Source of the DNA: Bog-756 sp963704585
GTDB taxonomy: Bacteria > Actinomycetota > Acidimicrobiia > Acidimicrobiales > RAAP-2
Length of the DNA: 64,000 bases
NCBI GenBank assembly: GCA_963704585.1
Contig: OY969919.1
Span: forward strand, 1,550,001 to 1,614,000
Reading direction: 5' to 3'
The notes under the pieces were generated by a model, which did no database searches, was not told the origin of the DNA, and saw only the letters and a program-made list of their open reading frames with translations. The translations under genes were made by a program, and so were the position numbers. Of the stretch, positions 7,931 through 15,439 are shown one piece after another; within the stretch, counting starts at the first letter, position 1, and each line of letters starts with the position of its first letter.

Positions 7931-8604
7931 CGGTCCGGTTCCGAGCCGGTAGCGATCCGATAGCCGCCCTCGCGCACGGTCTCGATGAGCGGTGGACGGC
8001 CCAGCTTGTTCCGGAGCCGGAGGACGGTCGTCTTGACCGTGGTGGTGAACGGGTCGACGGTGTCGTCCCAGACCCGTTCGAGGAGCTCCTCGCTCGAGAC
8101 CACCCGGCCGTCTGCGGCGAGCAGGCACTCGAGGACGGCGAACTCCTTCGGACTCAGTGCCAGGGTGCGTCCGGCCCGGTTCGCCTGCCGGCGGGCCGGG
8201 TCGACGGCCAGGTCGCCGCATTCGAACACGACCGGTCTCACCGACGGGGCCCGTCGTCCGAGGGCGCGGACGCGCGCCACGAGCTCGGTGAAGTCGAAGG
8301 GCTTGGGCAGGTAGTCGTCGGCACCGAGCTCGAGGCCGCTCACCCGGTCTTCGACGGAGCCCGACGCGGTCAGCATGAGGACGCGCGCTTCGAGGCGCTG
8401 GTCGACCATCCGCCGGCACACCTCGTCCCCGTGCATGCGCGGCAGGTCGCGGTCGAGGATCACGACGTCGTAGGGGGTCACGGCCAGGCGGTCGAGCGCG
8501 TCGGCCCCGTCGAGGGCGACGTCGACAGCCATCCCCTCCCTCCGGAGCCCCACGCCGACGGTGCGGGCGAGCACCGCGTGGTCCTCGACGACGAGCACTC
8601 TCAT
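7927..8604 (-). CDS. OmpR-family response regulator
   Basis: The 225-residue protein has a receiver domain starting MRVLVVEDHAVLARTVGVGL, with phospho-acceptor D51 in VVILDRDLPRMHGDE, the acidic pocket around E7-D8 and the conserved lysine in YLPKPFDF. The C-terminal winged helix (ARRQANRAGRTLALSPKEFAVLECLL ... ETVREGGYRI) is OmpR/PhoB type. ATG 8604 is chosen because the frame upstream has no receiver homology. It is the first gene of the regulator/kinase operon and is divergent from the ABC transporter. The 11-bp-spaced direct repeats at 8628-8649 are a plausible binding site. Confidence 0.93.
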   Translation of the reverse strand: MRVLVVEDHAVLARTVGVGLRREGMAVDVALDGADALDRLAVTPYDVVILDRDLPRMHGDEVCRRMVDQRLEARVLMLTASGSVEDRVSGLELGADDYLPKPFDFTELVARVRALGRRAPSVRPVVFECGDLAVDPARRQANRAGRTLALSPKEFAVLECLLAADGRVVSSEELLERVWDDTVDPFTTTVKTTVLRLRNKLGRPPLIETVREGGYRIATGSEPDR

Positions 8605-8627
8605 CCGACCATGATCCCTGCCCCGGG

Positions 8628-8649
8628 GTGACAGCCAGGTGTCAGGGAG
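8628..8649. promoter_or_regulatory. Candidate OmpR-type direct repeat
   Basis: GTGACAGCCAG (8628-8638) is followed immediately by GTGTCAGGGAG (8639-8649), matching at 8 of 11 positions with an 11-bp period, as expected for tandem OmpR/PhoB-family half-sites. A reversed copy of GGTGACAG lies at 8689-8696. The site is in the region between the response regulator and the divergent ABC transporter. Confidence 0.4.
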
Positions 8650-8752
8650 CGACCCGACCCGGGCCCCGGGGTACGGCTGAAACCGTACTGTCACCGGCCG
8701 ACGTGTAGAGCTGTGTGCAAGAGGACGAACCGATCGCAGGAGGTTGCCGCTG

Positions 8753-9727
8753 ATGAGCGTGCTCGCACCACCCGGACCCGCCGAGACGACAGACCCCGAC
8801 GCCTGGGCGGTCGAGGTCCATGGTCTCTACAAGAGCTTCGGGTCGAACACCGCGGTCAACGGGGTCGAGCTGGTGGTCCCGCGGGGTTGCGCGTTCGGCT
8901 ACCTCGGCCCGAACGGTGCCGGCAAGACGACGCTCATGCGGGTCCTCCTCGGGCTGACCCACGCCGACGCCGGGACCATGTCGATGCTCGGGCATCCTGT
9001 CCCGAAGGAGCGAGACCAGGCACTCGCACGCGTCGGGGCGATCGTCGACGAGCCGCGCTTCCACCAGCACCTGACCGGCCGCGAGAACCTTGCGATGCTG
9101 GCCAGCTCCCGCGAGCCCGAAGCGTTCGACCGCATCGATCCCAGCCTGGACCGGGTGGGTCTCGGCGGTCGGGCCGACGACAAGGTCGCGGGTTACTCGA
9201 TGGGGATGCGCCAGCGCCTCGGTGTCGCAGCCTGCCTCCTCGGCGATCCCGAGTTGCTCATCCTCGACGAGCCGATGAACGGGCTCGACCCCGCGGGCAT
9301 GAGCGACATGCGCGAGATGATCCTCTCGTTCGTCGACGAGGGTCGCACCGTCGTGCTGTCGTCGCATCTGCTCGACGAGGTGCAGCGGACCTGCGACTCG
9401 GTCGCCATCGTCGACCGCGGCACCGTCATCCGGCAGGGGCCGATCGCCGACCTGCTCGCCGGAACCTCGGTCGTGCTCGAGGTCGAGTGCTCCGAGCCGG
9501 AACGCGCGCAGGGCCTCCTCCGACAGGTCGCGCCTGGCGCCTCGGTGGACCTCGTGCCCTTCGGGCTGAGCGCCACCCTGCCGCCCGGCGCGAGTCGGGA
9601 TCTCGTCGCCGAGGTCAACCGCGTCCTCGTGGAAGGAGGGGTCGCGGTCTACCGGATGCAGCCGTTGCAGGCGTCGCTCGAGTCGTGGTTCCTCGAGGTC
9701 ACCAGCCGACTCGGAGCGGCACAGTGA
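8753..9727 (+). CDS. ABC transporter ATP-binding protein
   Basis: The 324-residue ATPase has Walker A GPNGAGKTT (52-60), the Q-loop region, signature YSMGMRQRLGVA, Walker B LLILDEPMNGLDPAG and the switch histidine in VVLSSHLLDEV. The order and spacing are those of CcmA/DrrA-type exporter ATPases, with an extended C-terminal domain of about 100 residues. AGGAGG at 8738-8743 supports ATG 8753. The stop overlaps the start of the permease gene (GTGA), so the two subunits are coupled. The neighbouring two-component system suggests inducible export of an antimicrobial or lipid-active compound; the substrate is unknown. Confidence 0.92.
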   Translation: MSVLAPPGPAETTDPDAWAVEVHGLYKSFGSNTAVNGVELVVPRGCAFGYLGPNGAGKTTLMRVLLGLTHADAGTMSMLGHPVPKERDQALARVGAIVDEPRFHQHLTGRENLAMLASSREPEAFDRIDPSLDRVGLGGRADDKVAGYSMGMRQRLGVAACLLGDPELLILDEPMNGLDPAGMSDMREMILSFVDEGRTVVLSSHLLDEVQRTCDSVAIVDRGTVIRQGPIADLLAGTSVVLEVECSEPERAQGLLRQVAPGASVDLVPFGLSATLPPGASRDLVAEVNRVLVEGGVAVYRMQPLQASLESWFLEVTSRLGAAQ

Positions 9728-10897
9728 GCGCGGCGACCGGAACCGTGACCGTCGCTCCCGGGAGGGTGCCCCGGACGGGAGCGACCAACGACCGCCGCGG
9801 CTCGTGGGTGCCGACGTGGCACATGATCGCCGCACGATTCCACGAGCTGCGCAGGCGGCGCGGTCTCATGGTCCTCCTGGCCGGCGTGACCGTCGCCCTC
9901 CCGACCGTCTACCTCGGCATCCGGCTCATCCTCCACGCGGCGGCGCCGAACACCTACGGGACCGCGGGCAGCTACGACCAGTTCGTCGGGCTGGTGGCCG
10001 GCGTGCTCTACGTGTTCGGATTCATCGTCGCCGCCACGCTCGGGGCCACCGCCGGCTCGGTCGACCTGACCGAGGGCATGTTCCGCCACCACGTCGTCAC
10101 CGGCCGCTCCCGGCTCGCGCTCTACCTGGCGCGCATCCCAGCAGGGCTCGGCATCATCCTGCCCCTGGTGGCGATCGGCTTCACCGTGGTCTGCGCGGTG
10201 TGCGTCTTCGCCGCGCCGAGCACGTTCAACTACGACGGCGCCACGCTGCCCGCGCAGATGTCACGGACGTCCCTGGTGCAGTGGGCCGAAGCGCACCCGA
10301 ACGAGGTCGTGAACAACTTCCCGATCCGGATCGACCCAAACTCGCTCCCGAATTCGGCCTGCCTGCCCGGGCCGGGCGGGCCTGGCGGGCCGGGCTCGTT
10401 CAAGGCGTTCCCCCAGCCGAACACGGGGCCGTGCACGCCCGCGCAGCTCCGGGCGCTGGCGGTCACCGTCGCCGAGACAGGACTACGCGGACTACTCGCG
10501 GATGTTCCTGTCGCCCTCGGTGTCGCTCATGGTCAAGACCGGGCTGTGGATCGAGCTCGAGGCCGCCCTCGCCTTCCTCGTGGCACTGGGGCTCTCGTCG
10601 CTCCTCGGGCAGCGGACGGTGGCGGTGGTCCTCATGATCGTCCTCGAGATCATCCTGACCCCGCTCGCGCTCCGGGCCCACCTGCCGCACATGGTCAACC
10701 TCCAGCGGGGTGTGATCGGCGCGGCCATGGCGCACATCGAACCGGGCGGCCTCCCGACACCCTTCGGCGGGGGCAGCGCGACCGACCAGTCCCTCATCGT
10801 CCACGAGTCGACCGCGGTCGCGATCTGCGTGATCGTCGGCTGGATCGTGGTGTGGACCGCACTCGGGGCGTGGCGAATGGCGACCCGCGATACGTGA
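9724..10897 (+). pseudogene. ABC transporter permease, frame disrupted by an apparent +1 base
   Basis: The GTG at 9724 overlaps the ATPase stop and opens a membrane protein with helices around LMVLLAGVTVALPTVYLGIRLIL, FVGLVAGVLYVFGFIVAATLGA and LGIILPLVAIGFTVVCAVC. At about 10477 the frame changes: AVTVAE continues in the next frame as QDYADYSRMFLSPSV, after which come three more helices (EAALAFLVALGLSSLL, VAVVLMIVLEIIL, VAICVIVGWIVVWTALGAW) to the stop at 10897. Removing one base (the A at 10477) restores one 390-residue permease. Either the gene is broken or the sequence has an error here. It would be the membrane partner of the preceding ATPase. Confidence 0.8.
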
Positions 10898-10912
10898 GCC
10901 GGTCCGACCGGC

Positions 10913-10941
10913 GGACGCGCCCGCCTGCGCCGGGCGCGTCC
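10913..10941 (+). terminator. Strong GC hairpin terminator
   Basis: GGACGCGCCCG (10913-10923) pairs perfectly over 11 bp with CGGGCGCGTCC (10931-10941) around a 7-base loop, 15 bp after the ABC permease stop. There is no clear T tract, as is common in high-GC actinobacteria. Confidence 0.7.
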
Positions 10942-10982
10942 GTCCGCGGGCCACGGATCGACGCTCACTAGGGTGAGCCGAC

Positions 10983-11567
10983 ATGGCAACCGGGAGAACG
11001 GCGCGGCGACCACTGCGTGCACACCGCCGGGTCCTGCCGTCCGTCGTCGGAGCCGTGGGATTGGGCGTCGCACTCGCCGCCTGTGGTTCGCCGGGTCGCT
11101 CCACCGCCTCGACGACCATTTCGGCTCCGGCCTCGGCGGCCCCGACGACCGCGCCACCTCCGATGACCGGCACGACGCAGGCGGTCGAATCCCCGGCGTC
11201 CACGTCCGTACCGACCGGAACGTTCATTCCGGCCACCACCCCCGTGTTCGAGTTCTACTCGCCATCACAGAACATCAGCTGCGAGATCGACTATGCGGTC
11301 ACCGGCACGCCGACGGAATCGGTCTACTGCGAGACGGGGACACCGGCACAGTCTGTCGTGATGGCTTCCGACGGATCGCTGAAGACGTGCTCCGGGATGC
11401 AGTGCGAGAGCAATGCCGGCGTCGACACTCCGACATTGGCCTATGGCGACTCCACCGGCGTCGGGCCGTTCCGGTGCACCTCGACCGTGGAGGCCATGGT
11501 CTGCACGGCGACGGGCGGCAAGGGCTTCAGCATCTCGCGGTCCGGGATCACGCCCATCGGCGGTTGA
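10983..11567 (+). CDS. Secreted lipoprotein, DUF6636-like
   Basis: The 194-residue protein has a lipoprotein signal: a basic N-terminus, a hydrophobic stretch and the lipobox LAAC at about 33-36, followed by a Ser/Thr/Pro/Ala-rich linker. The folded part contains FEFYSPSQNISCEIDYA, SVYCETGTP, TCSGMQCE and FRCTSTVEAMVCTATGGKGFSIS, a cysteine-paired pattern resembling DUF6636 proteins of actinobacteria ('SPSGNIxCxM ... VxC'). No enzymatic role is known for that family. It should be anchored outside the membrane. It follows a strong terminator, so it has its own promoter, and is convergent with the sigma factor gene. Confidence 0.7.
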   Translation: MATGRTARRPLRAHRRVLPSVVGAVGLGVALAACGSPGRSTASTTISAPASAAPTTAPPPMTGTTQAVESPASTSVPTGTFIPATTPVFEFYSPSQNISCEIDYAVTGTPTESVYCETGTPAQSVVMASDGSLKTCSGMQCESNAGVDTPTLAYGDSTGVGPFRCTSTVEAMVCTATGGKGFSISRSGITPIGG

Positions 11568-11591
11568 CCGGATCCGCCGTCGGGCCCCACG

Positions 11592-12488
11592 TCACGCCCG
11601 CGCGGCCTCCAGCTCGAGAACGGCGAGAGTCGCAGGATCGGCGACGATCTCGATGGCGACCACCCGCCCGGCACGGACGGTGAAGCCGAAGACGACCGTC
11701 GGGCGGCCGCCGAACGAGACCACTGCTCCCGCCAGGCCGTCGACCGTGGTCAGCCTGGCGGCCTTCGCACCGCCGGCGAAGACCTGTGCGACGGCATCGA
11801 TGCCGCGCATCTCCTCGCGGAGATCCGGAGCACCGGCGCTCGCCCTGCCGGCAGCCATCTCCACCGCCACCGCGTCGGCGCGCAGGACGACGTCGGGATC
11901 GAGGAGTCGCAGCAGCTTGTCGAACTCGCCGTGTCGCGCGGCGGCGAGGAACGCCCCGACCACCTCGCGTTGCGCGGCGGCCGTGGCGTCGGGGACCGCC
12001 CGGTCCGACTGCACCCTCCGCCGCGCCCGGCTGGCCAGCTGACGGGCCGCGACCGGCGTCCGCCCGACGATCGGTGCGATCTCCTCGAAGGGGACCGCGA
12101 ACAGGTCGTGCAGCACGAACGCGAGCCGCTCGGGCGGCTCCAACGTGTCGAGGACCACCAGCAGCGCCACTCCGACCGAGTCGGCGAGGAGCGCCTCGTC
12201 CTCGGGTGACGTCGCGGCGGGGGGTTCGGGGGACGACTCGGGCGTGACCTCCTGCTTCCTCGCCTTCGAGCGCAGCGTGTCCAGGCAGATCCTGGCCACC
12301 ACCGTCGTCAGCCATCCGCCGAGGTTGTCGACGGCGTCCGCGTCCGACCGGCTGAGGCGGAGCCAGGCCTCCTGGACGGCGTCGTCGGCCTCGTGGCCCG
12401 AGCCCAGCATCCGGACCGCCACCGCACGGAGGTGGTCCCGGTGGGTTTGGAATTGCGCTGCGAGCAGGTCTGCATCGGTCACGGTCAC
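11592..12488 (-). CDS. ECF sigma factor with C-terminal SnoaL-like domain (SigJ/ECF41 type)
   Basis: The protein of about 298 residues has sigma region 2 (FQTHRDHLRAVAVRMLGSGHEADDAVQEAWLRLSR) and region 4 (LEPPERLAFVLHDLFAVPFEEIAPIVGRTPVAARQLASRARRRVQ). A C-terminal domain of about 110 residues follows (FLAAARHGEFDKLLRLLDPDVVLRAD ... VFGFTVRAGRVVAIEIVADPATL) that matches the SnoaL-like domain fused to SigJ/ECF41-type factors. In that group the extra domain controls activity instead of a separate anti-sigma factor. Start choice is uncertain: GTG 12488 leaves a normal N-terminus, TTG 12515 is also in frame, and an ATG at 12593 would overlap the divergent glyoxalase gene. That gene may be a target. 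Confidence 0.88.
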   Translation of the reverse strand: MTVTDADLLAAQFQTHRDHLRAVAVRMLGSGHEADDAVQEAWLRLSRSDADAVDNLGGWLTTVVARICLDTLRSKARKQEVTPESSPEPPAATSPEDEALLADSVGVALLVVLDTLEPPERLAFVLHDLFAVPFEEIAPIVGRTPVAARQLASRARRRVQSDRAVPDATAAAQREVVGAFLAAARHGEFDKLLRLLDPDVVLRADAVAVEMAAGRASAGAPDLREEMRGIDAVAQVFAGGAKAARLTTVDGLAGAVVSFGGRPTVVFGFTVRAGRVVAIEIVADPATLAVLELEAARA

Positions 12489-12564
12489 GTCCTCGGGTTC
12501 GTGGTCGTCATTCAACTTGACGACATCAACCGGGTCGATGTGACCCACGGAACCAGGAGTGACC

Positions 12565-12922
12565 ATGCCCAGCAATTCCAACGAGGGAATCAAGACCGTC
12601 CTCGCACCCCGTCTCCGACCTCGAGCAGGCCAAAGCCGTCTACACCGCCCTCCTCGGCCTGCCGCCGCAGACCGACGGGCCGTACTACGTCGGCTACGAC
12701 GTCGCCGGCCAGCACATCGGTCTGGTGCCCGGCGGGGGCCCGCAGCAGCTCACCTCGCCGGTGGCCTACTGGCACGTGGCCGACATCGCGTCGACGCTCG
12801 CCGACCTGACCGCCGCGGGCGCCGTGGTGAAGGACGCCGCCAACGACGTCGGAAACGGTCGGCTCGTCGCCACCGTCACCGACCCCGACGGCAACGTGCT
12901 CGGTCTGCTCCAGGACGGGTGA
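12565..12922 (+). pseudogene. VOC family glyoxalase-like protein, frame disrupted by an apparent +1 base
   Basis: ATG 12565 (AGGAG at 12555-12559) opens MPSNSNEGIKTVL. The expected continuation HPVSDLEQAKAVYTALLGLP appears one frame over from 12605 and runs to the stop at 12922, ending VTDPDGNVLGLLQDG. Dropping the G at 12604 gives a complete 118-residue VOC protein of the 'IKTVLHPVSDL' type. So this is either a recent frameshift or a sequence error. The family includes glyoxalase/bleomycin-resistance-like proteins of unknown substrate. It is divergent from the SigJ-like sigma factor, and another VOC protein follows 109 bp downstream. Confidence 0.75.
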
Positions 12923-13031
12923 ACGCCGGCGATCCGAACGACCGGCTGTCCGCACCGTCCCACCGTCGCGACAGCTCTCCTGTCGCATCCGAACAGAGGC
13001 GGCGCCACGTCGCCGCTCGAAAGGAACTCCC

Positions 13032-13640
13032 ATGACCTCGATTCGATCGATCTCCCTCGACGTCCCCGAACCCACGGCGGCCGCCGCGTTCTACGCCGAC
13101 GCGTTCGAACTCCACGACCAGCTGCGCTTCCGACCGTCGGACGTGCCGACCGGCGGGTTCCGCGGGTTCACCCTCTCGCTCGTCGTGTCCCAGCCCGCGA
13201 CGGTCGACGCGCTGGTCGGTGCCGCACTCGACGCGGGCGCCACCACGTTGAAGGCCCCCTCCAAGTCGCTCTGGGGGTACGGCGGCGTCGTCCGGGCGCC
13301 GGACGGCGCCATCTGGAAGGTCGCTTCGTCGTCGAAGAAGAACACCGGTCCCGCGACCCGGACCATCGATCAGATCGTGCTCCTTGTCGGGGCCGCAGAC
13401 GTCGCGGCGAGCCGACAGTTCTACGTCGAGCAGAGCTTCACGGTGGCGAAGAGCTACGGCCGCAGGTACGTGCAGTTCGACGGGACGCCGGACGAGATCA
13501 CGCTCGCGCTCTACGGACGCAAGGCGCTCGCGAAGGACGCCGGCGTCTCTCCCGACGGCAACGGATCCCACGGGATCGTCATCGGGAACACGACCGGGGC
13601 GTTCGTCGATCCGGACGGCTTCACGTGGGAGGCCGCGTGA
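13032..13640 (+). CDS. VOC family protein with two glyoxalase-type halves
   Basis: The 202-residue protein starts TSIRSISLDVPEPTAAAAFYADAFEL, a VOC beta-alpha-beta unit, and a second unit begins at IDQIVLLVGAADVAASRQFYVEQSFTV (about 113-139). The halves end with APDGAIWKVAS and VDPDGFTWEAA, the usual last strands. The metal ligands expected of glyoxalase I are not all evident, so the activity is unknown. A GAAAGGA site lies upstream of ATG 13032. It follows the disrupted VOC gene in the same direction and may belong with it to the regulon of the neighbouring ECF sigma factor. It is convergent with the thiolase. Confidence 0.82.
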   Translation: MTSIRSISLDVPEPTAAAAFYADAFELHDQLRFRPSDVPTGGFRGFTLSLVVSQPATVDALVGAALDAGATTLKAPSKSLWGYGGVVRAPDGAIWKVASSSKKNTGPATRTIDQIVLLVGAADVAASRQFYVEQSFTVAKSYGRRYVQFDGTPDEITLALYGRKALAKDAGVSPDGNGSHGIVIGNTTGAFVDPDGFTWEAA

Positions 13641-13685
13641 GGCATCGGCGGCGCGCCGGATCGCGACTCCCGGGCGAGAGGCCCG

Positions 13686-14858
13686 CTACACGCGCTCGAT
13701 GATCGTGCCGGTCGCGAGCGCCCCGCCGCAGCACATCGAGACGAGCGCCGTCGACCGGTCCCGCCGTTCGAGCTCGTGGAGGGCGGTGGTGATCAGGCGG
13801 CTCCCGGTCGCCCCGACCGGATGCCCGAGCGCGATGGCCCCGCCGTTCACGTTCACCCTGTCCATGTCCGCGTCGTGGGTCCTGGCCCAGCTCATGACGA
13901 CCGAGGCGAAGGCCTCGTTCACCTCGAAGAGGTCGATGTCCGCCATGGTCATGCCGGCCTTCGCGAGGACTTTGGCGGTGGCGGCGATCGGGCCGTCGAG
14001 GTGGTAGTAGGGATCGGAGCCGACGAGCACCTGCGCGACGATCCTCGCGCGGGGCGTGAGGCCGTCGGCCCGGGCCCGGGCCTCCGACATCCAGAGCACC
14101 GCGGCGGCGCCGTCGGAGATCTGCGACGAGTTGCCCGCGGTGTGCATCCCGTCGGGCAGGACCGGACGCAGTCGCGCGAGGCCATCCGCCGACGTCTCCC
14201 GCGGTCCCTGGTCCTTCGCGACGACGGCCCGTTCACCCCGGTGGGCTCCCCGCGGACCCTCGTCGCCGACGACCGGGGCCTCGACCGGCACGATCTCGCG
14301 GGCGAACCGGTCCTCGGCGACGGCCGTGGCGGCCTTCTGCTGCGAGACCAGGCCGAGCCAGTCGACGTCGGCGCGGCTGATGCCGTCGCGCTCGGCGATC
14401 CGTTCGGCGGCGTGGAACTGATCGGGGAGATCCCAGGGGAGGTCGTCGGGGATGGGACGGCCGATCCCGTCCCCGATGTTGGCACCGAGCGGAACCCGAC
14501 TCATGGCCTCGACGCCGCACGCGATGCCGACGTCGATGGCACCGACGCCGATCAGGTTGTTCAGGAAGTGGTTGGCCTGCTGCGACGAGCCGCACTGGCA
14601 GTCGACGGTCGTCGCCGCGACCTCGTAAGGCAGGCCCTGGCCGAGCCACGCCATCCGTGTCACGTTGAAGCCTTGCTCTCCCGCCTGGGTGACGCAACCG
14701 CCGACCACCTGCTCGACGTGGGCGGGGTCGATGCCCGAGCGCTTGACGACCTCGACCTGGGCTGCGCCGAGCAGCTCGGCAGCGGAGAGTCCCGACAGCC
14801 ATCCGTTGCGCTTGCCGATCGGGGTTCGCACCGCCTCGACGATCACGGGGTCGGACAT
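13686..14858 (-). CDS. Acetyl-CoA acyltransferase (thiolase)
   Basis: The 390-residue protein has all catalytic elements of degradative/biosynthetic thiolases. Nucleophile C89 lies in TVDCQCGSSQQANHF, the catalytic histidine in NVNGGAIALGHPVGATGSR, and the second cysteine in SMCCGGALATG near the C-terminus. The N-terminal VIVEAVRTPIGKRNGWLSG and the EVNEAFASV motif agree. It would cleave 3-ketoacyl-CoA or condense acetyl-CoA units; similarity of the opening to FadA5-like steroid thiolases is suggestive only. AAAGGAA precedes ATG 14858. The ArsR gene of the hydrogenase-related operon ends 50 bp upstream in the same direction, so read-through is possible. Confidence 0.92.
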   Translation of the reverse strand: MSDPVIVEAVRTPIGKRNGWLSGLSAAELLGAAQVEVVKRSGIDPAHVEQVVGGCVTQAGEQGFNVTRMAWLGQGLPYEVAATTVDCQCGSSQQANHFLNNLIGVGAIDVGIACGVEAMSRVPLGANIGDGIGRPIPDDLPWDLPDQFHAAERIAERDGISRADVDWLGLVSQQKAATAVAEDRFAREIVPVEAPVVGDEGPRGAHRGERAVVAKDQGPRETSADGLARLRPVLPDGMHTAGNSSQISDGAAAVLWMSEARARADGLTPRARIVAQVLVGSDPYYHLDGPIAATAKVLAKAGMTMADIDLFEVNEAFASVVMSWARTHDADMDRVNVNGGAIALGHPVGATGSRLITTALHELERRDRSTALVSMCCGGALATGTIIERV

Positions 14859-14908
14859 GGAAGTTCCTTTCTCTTCTCGTTTCGTTCTCATCGTGTTCCG
14901 CTTCCGGC

Positions 14909-15319
14909 TCAGGCGGTACCGCTCCGCCGTCGCGGAGGTGGCTTCGGGCCCGTCGGCCGAGGAGGCGCCGTCGCCTCCATCTGCTCCAGGAGCAGCCGGG
15001 TCTCGGCCAGCGAGGACGTGATGATCCGCTTGGCCACGTCGAGCAGCTCGAACAGCTTGGGGTCCCCGACCGAGTAGTAGACGTTGGAGCCGACCTTGCG
15101 CGATTGGATGATGCCCGCCCTCCGCATCACGCCGAGCTGCTGGGAGAGATGGGAGGCCTCGATGCCCACCTCGGGGATCAACTCGCTGACCGGCCGCTCA
15201 CCGGCCTGGAGCACCTCGAGGACCCGGATGCGTGCCGGGTGTGCGAGCGTGCGGAAGAATTCGGCCTTCACCTGGTAGATGGGGGCGGTCATGAGCGAGT
15301 CCCCGTCGGCCACTGCCAC
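14909..15319 (-). CDS. ArsR family regulator of the hydrogenase-related operon (Rv0081-like)
   Basis: The 136-residue protein has the ArsR winged helix: YQVKAEFFRTLAHPARIRVLEVLQAGERPVSELIPEVGIEASHLSQQLGVMRRAGIIQSRKVGSNVYYSV. The ending is Pro/Arg-rich. 'QQLGVMRRAGII' is typical of the Rv0081 group, a hypoxia-linked hub regulator in M. tuberculosis encoded beside the hyc-like genes. GTG 15319 is supported by GGGAGG nine bases upstream; ATG 15292 is the alternative. It lies 120 bp downstream of the hycE-like gene in the same orientation and has its own repeat-containing upstream region, sharing a 16-bp-spaced motif with the operon promoter. Role in controlling the complex is inference from that context. 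Confidence 0.88.
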   Translation of the reverse strand: MAVADGDSLMTAPIYQVKAEFFRTLAHPARIRVLEVLQAGERPVSELIPEVGIEASHLSQQLGVMRRAGIIQSRKVGSNVYYSVGDPKLFELLDVAKRIITSSLAETRLLLEQMEATAPPRPTGPKPPPRRRSGTA

Positions 15320-15400
15320 CGTGTGTGCCTCCCTTCCCGCGCGGCGCCGATCGGTGCCCCGGCGCCCGGCCGCCGCGCTGTCGCACGCGCAAGCCTAACG

Positions 15401-15425
15401 AATTGATCAACTCGACAATCGACCG
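15401..15425. promoter_or_regulatory. Candidate operator pair upstream of the ArsR gene
   Basis: AATTGATCA (15401-15409) and AATCGACCG (15417-15425) are spaced 16 bp apart. The same spacing and a closely matching sequence (AATCGATCA twice) occur upstream of the operon at 22779-22803. The first copy contains the palindrome TTGATCAA. It fits a site for the ArsR protein encoded just downstream. Confidence 0.45.
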
Positions 15426-15439
15426 ACGGGCAGGACGAC

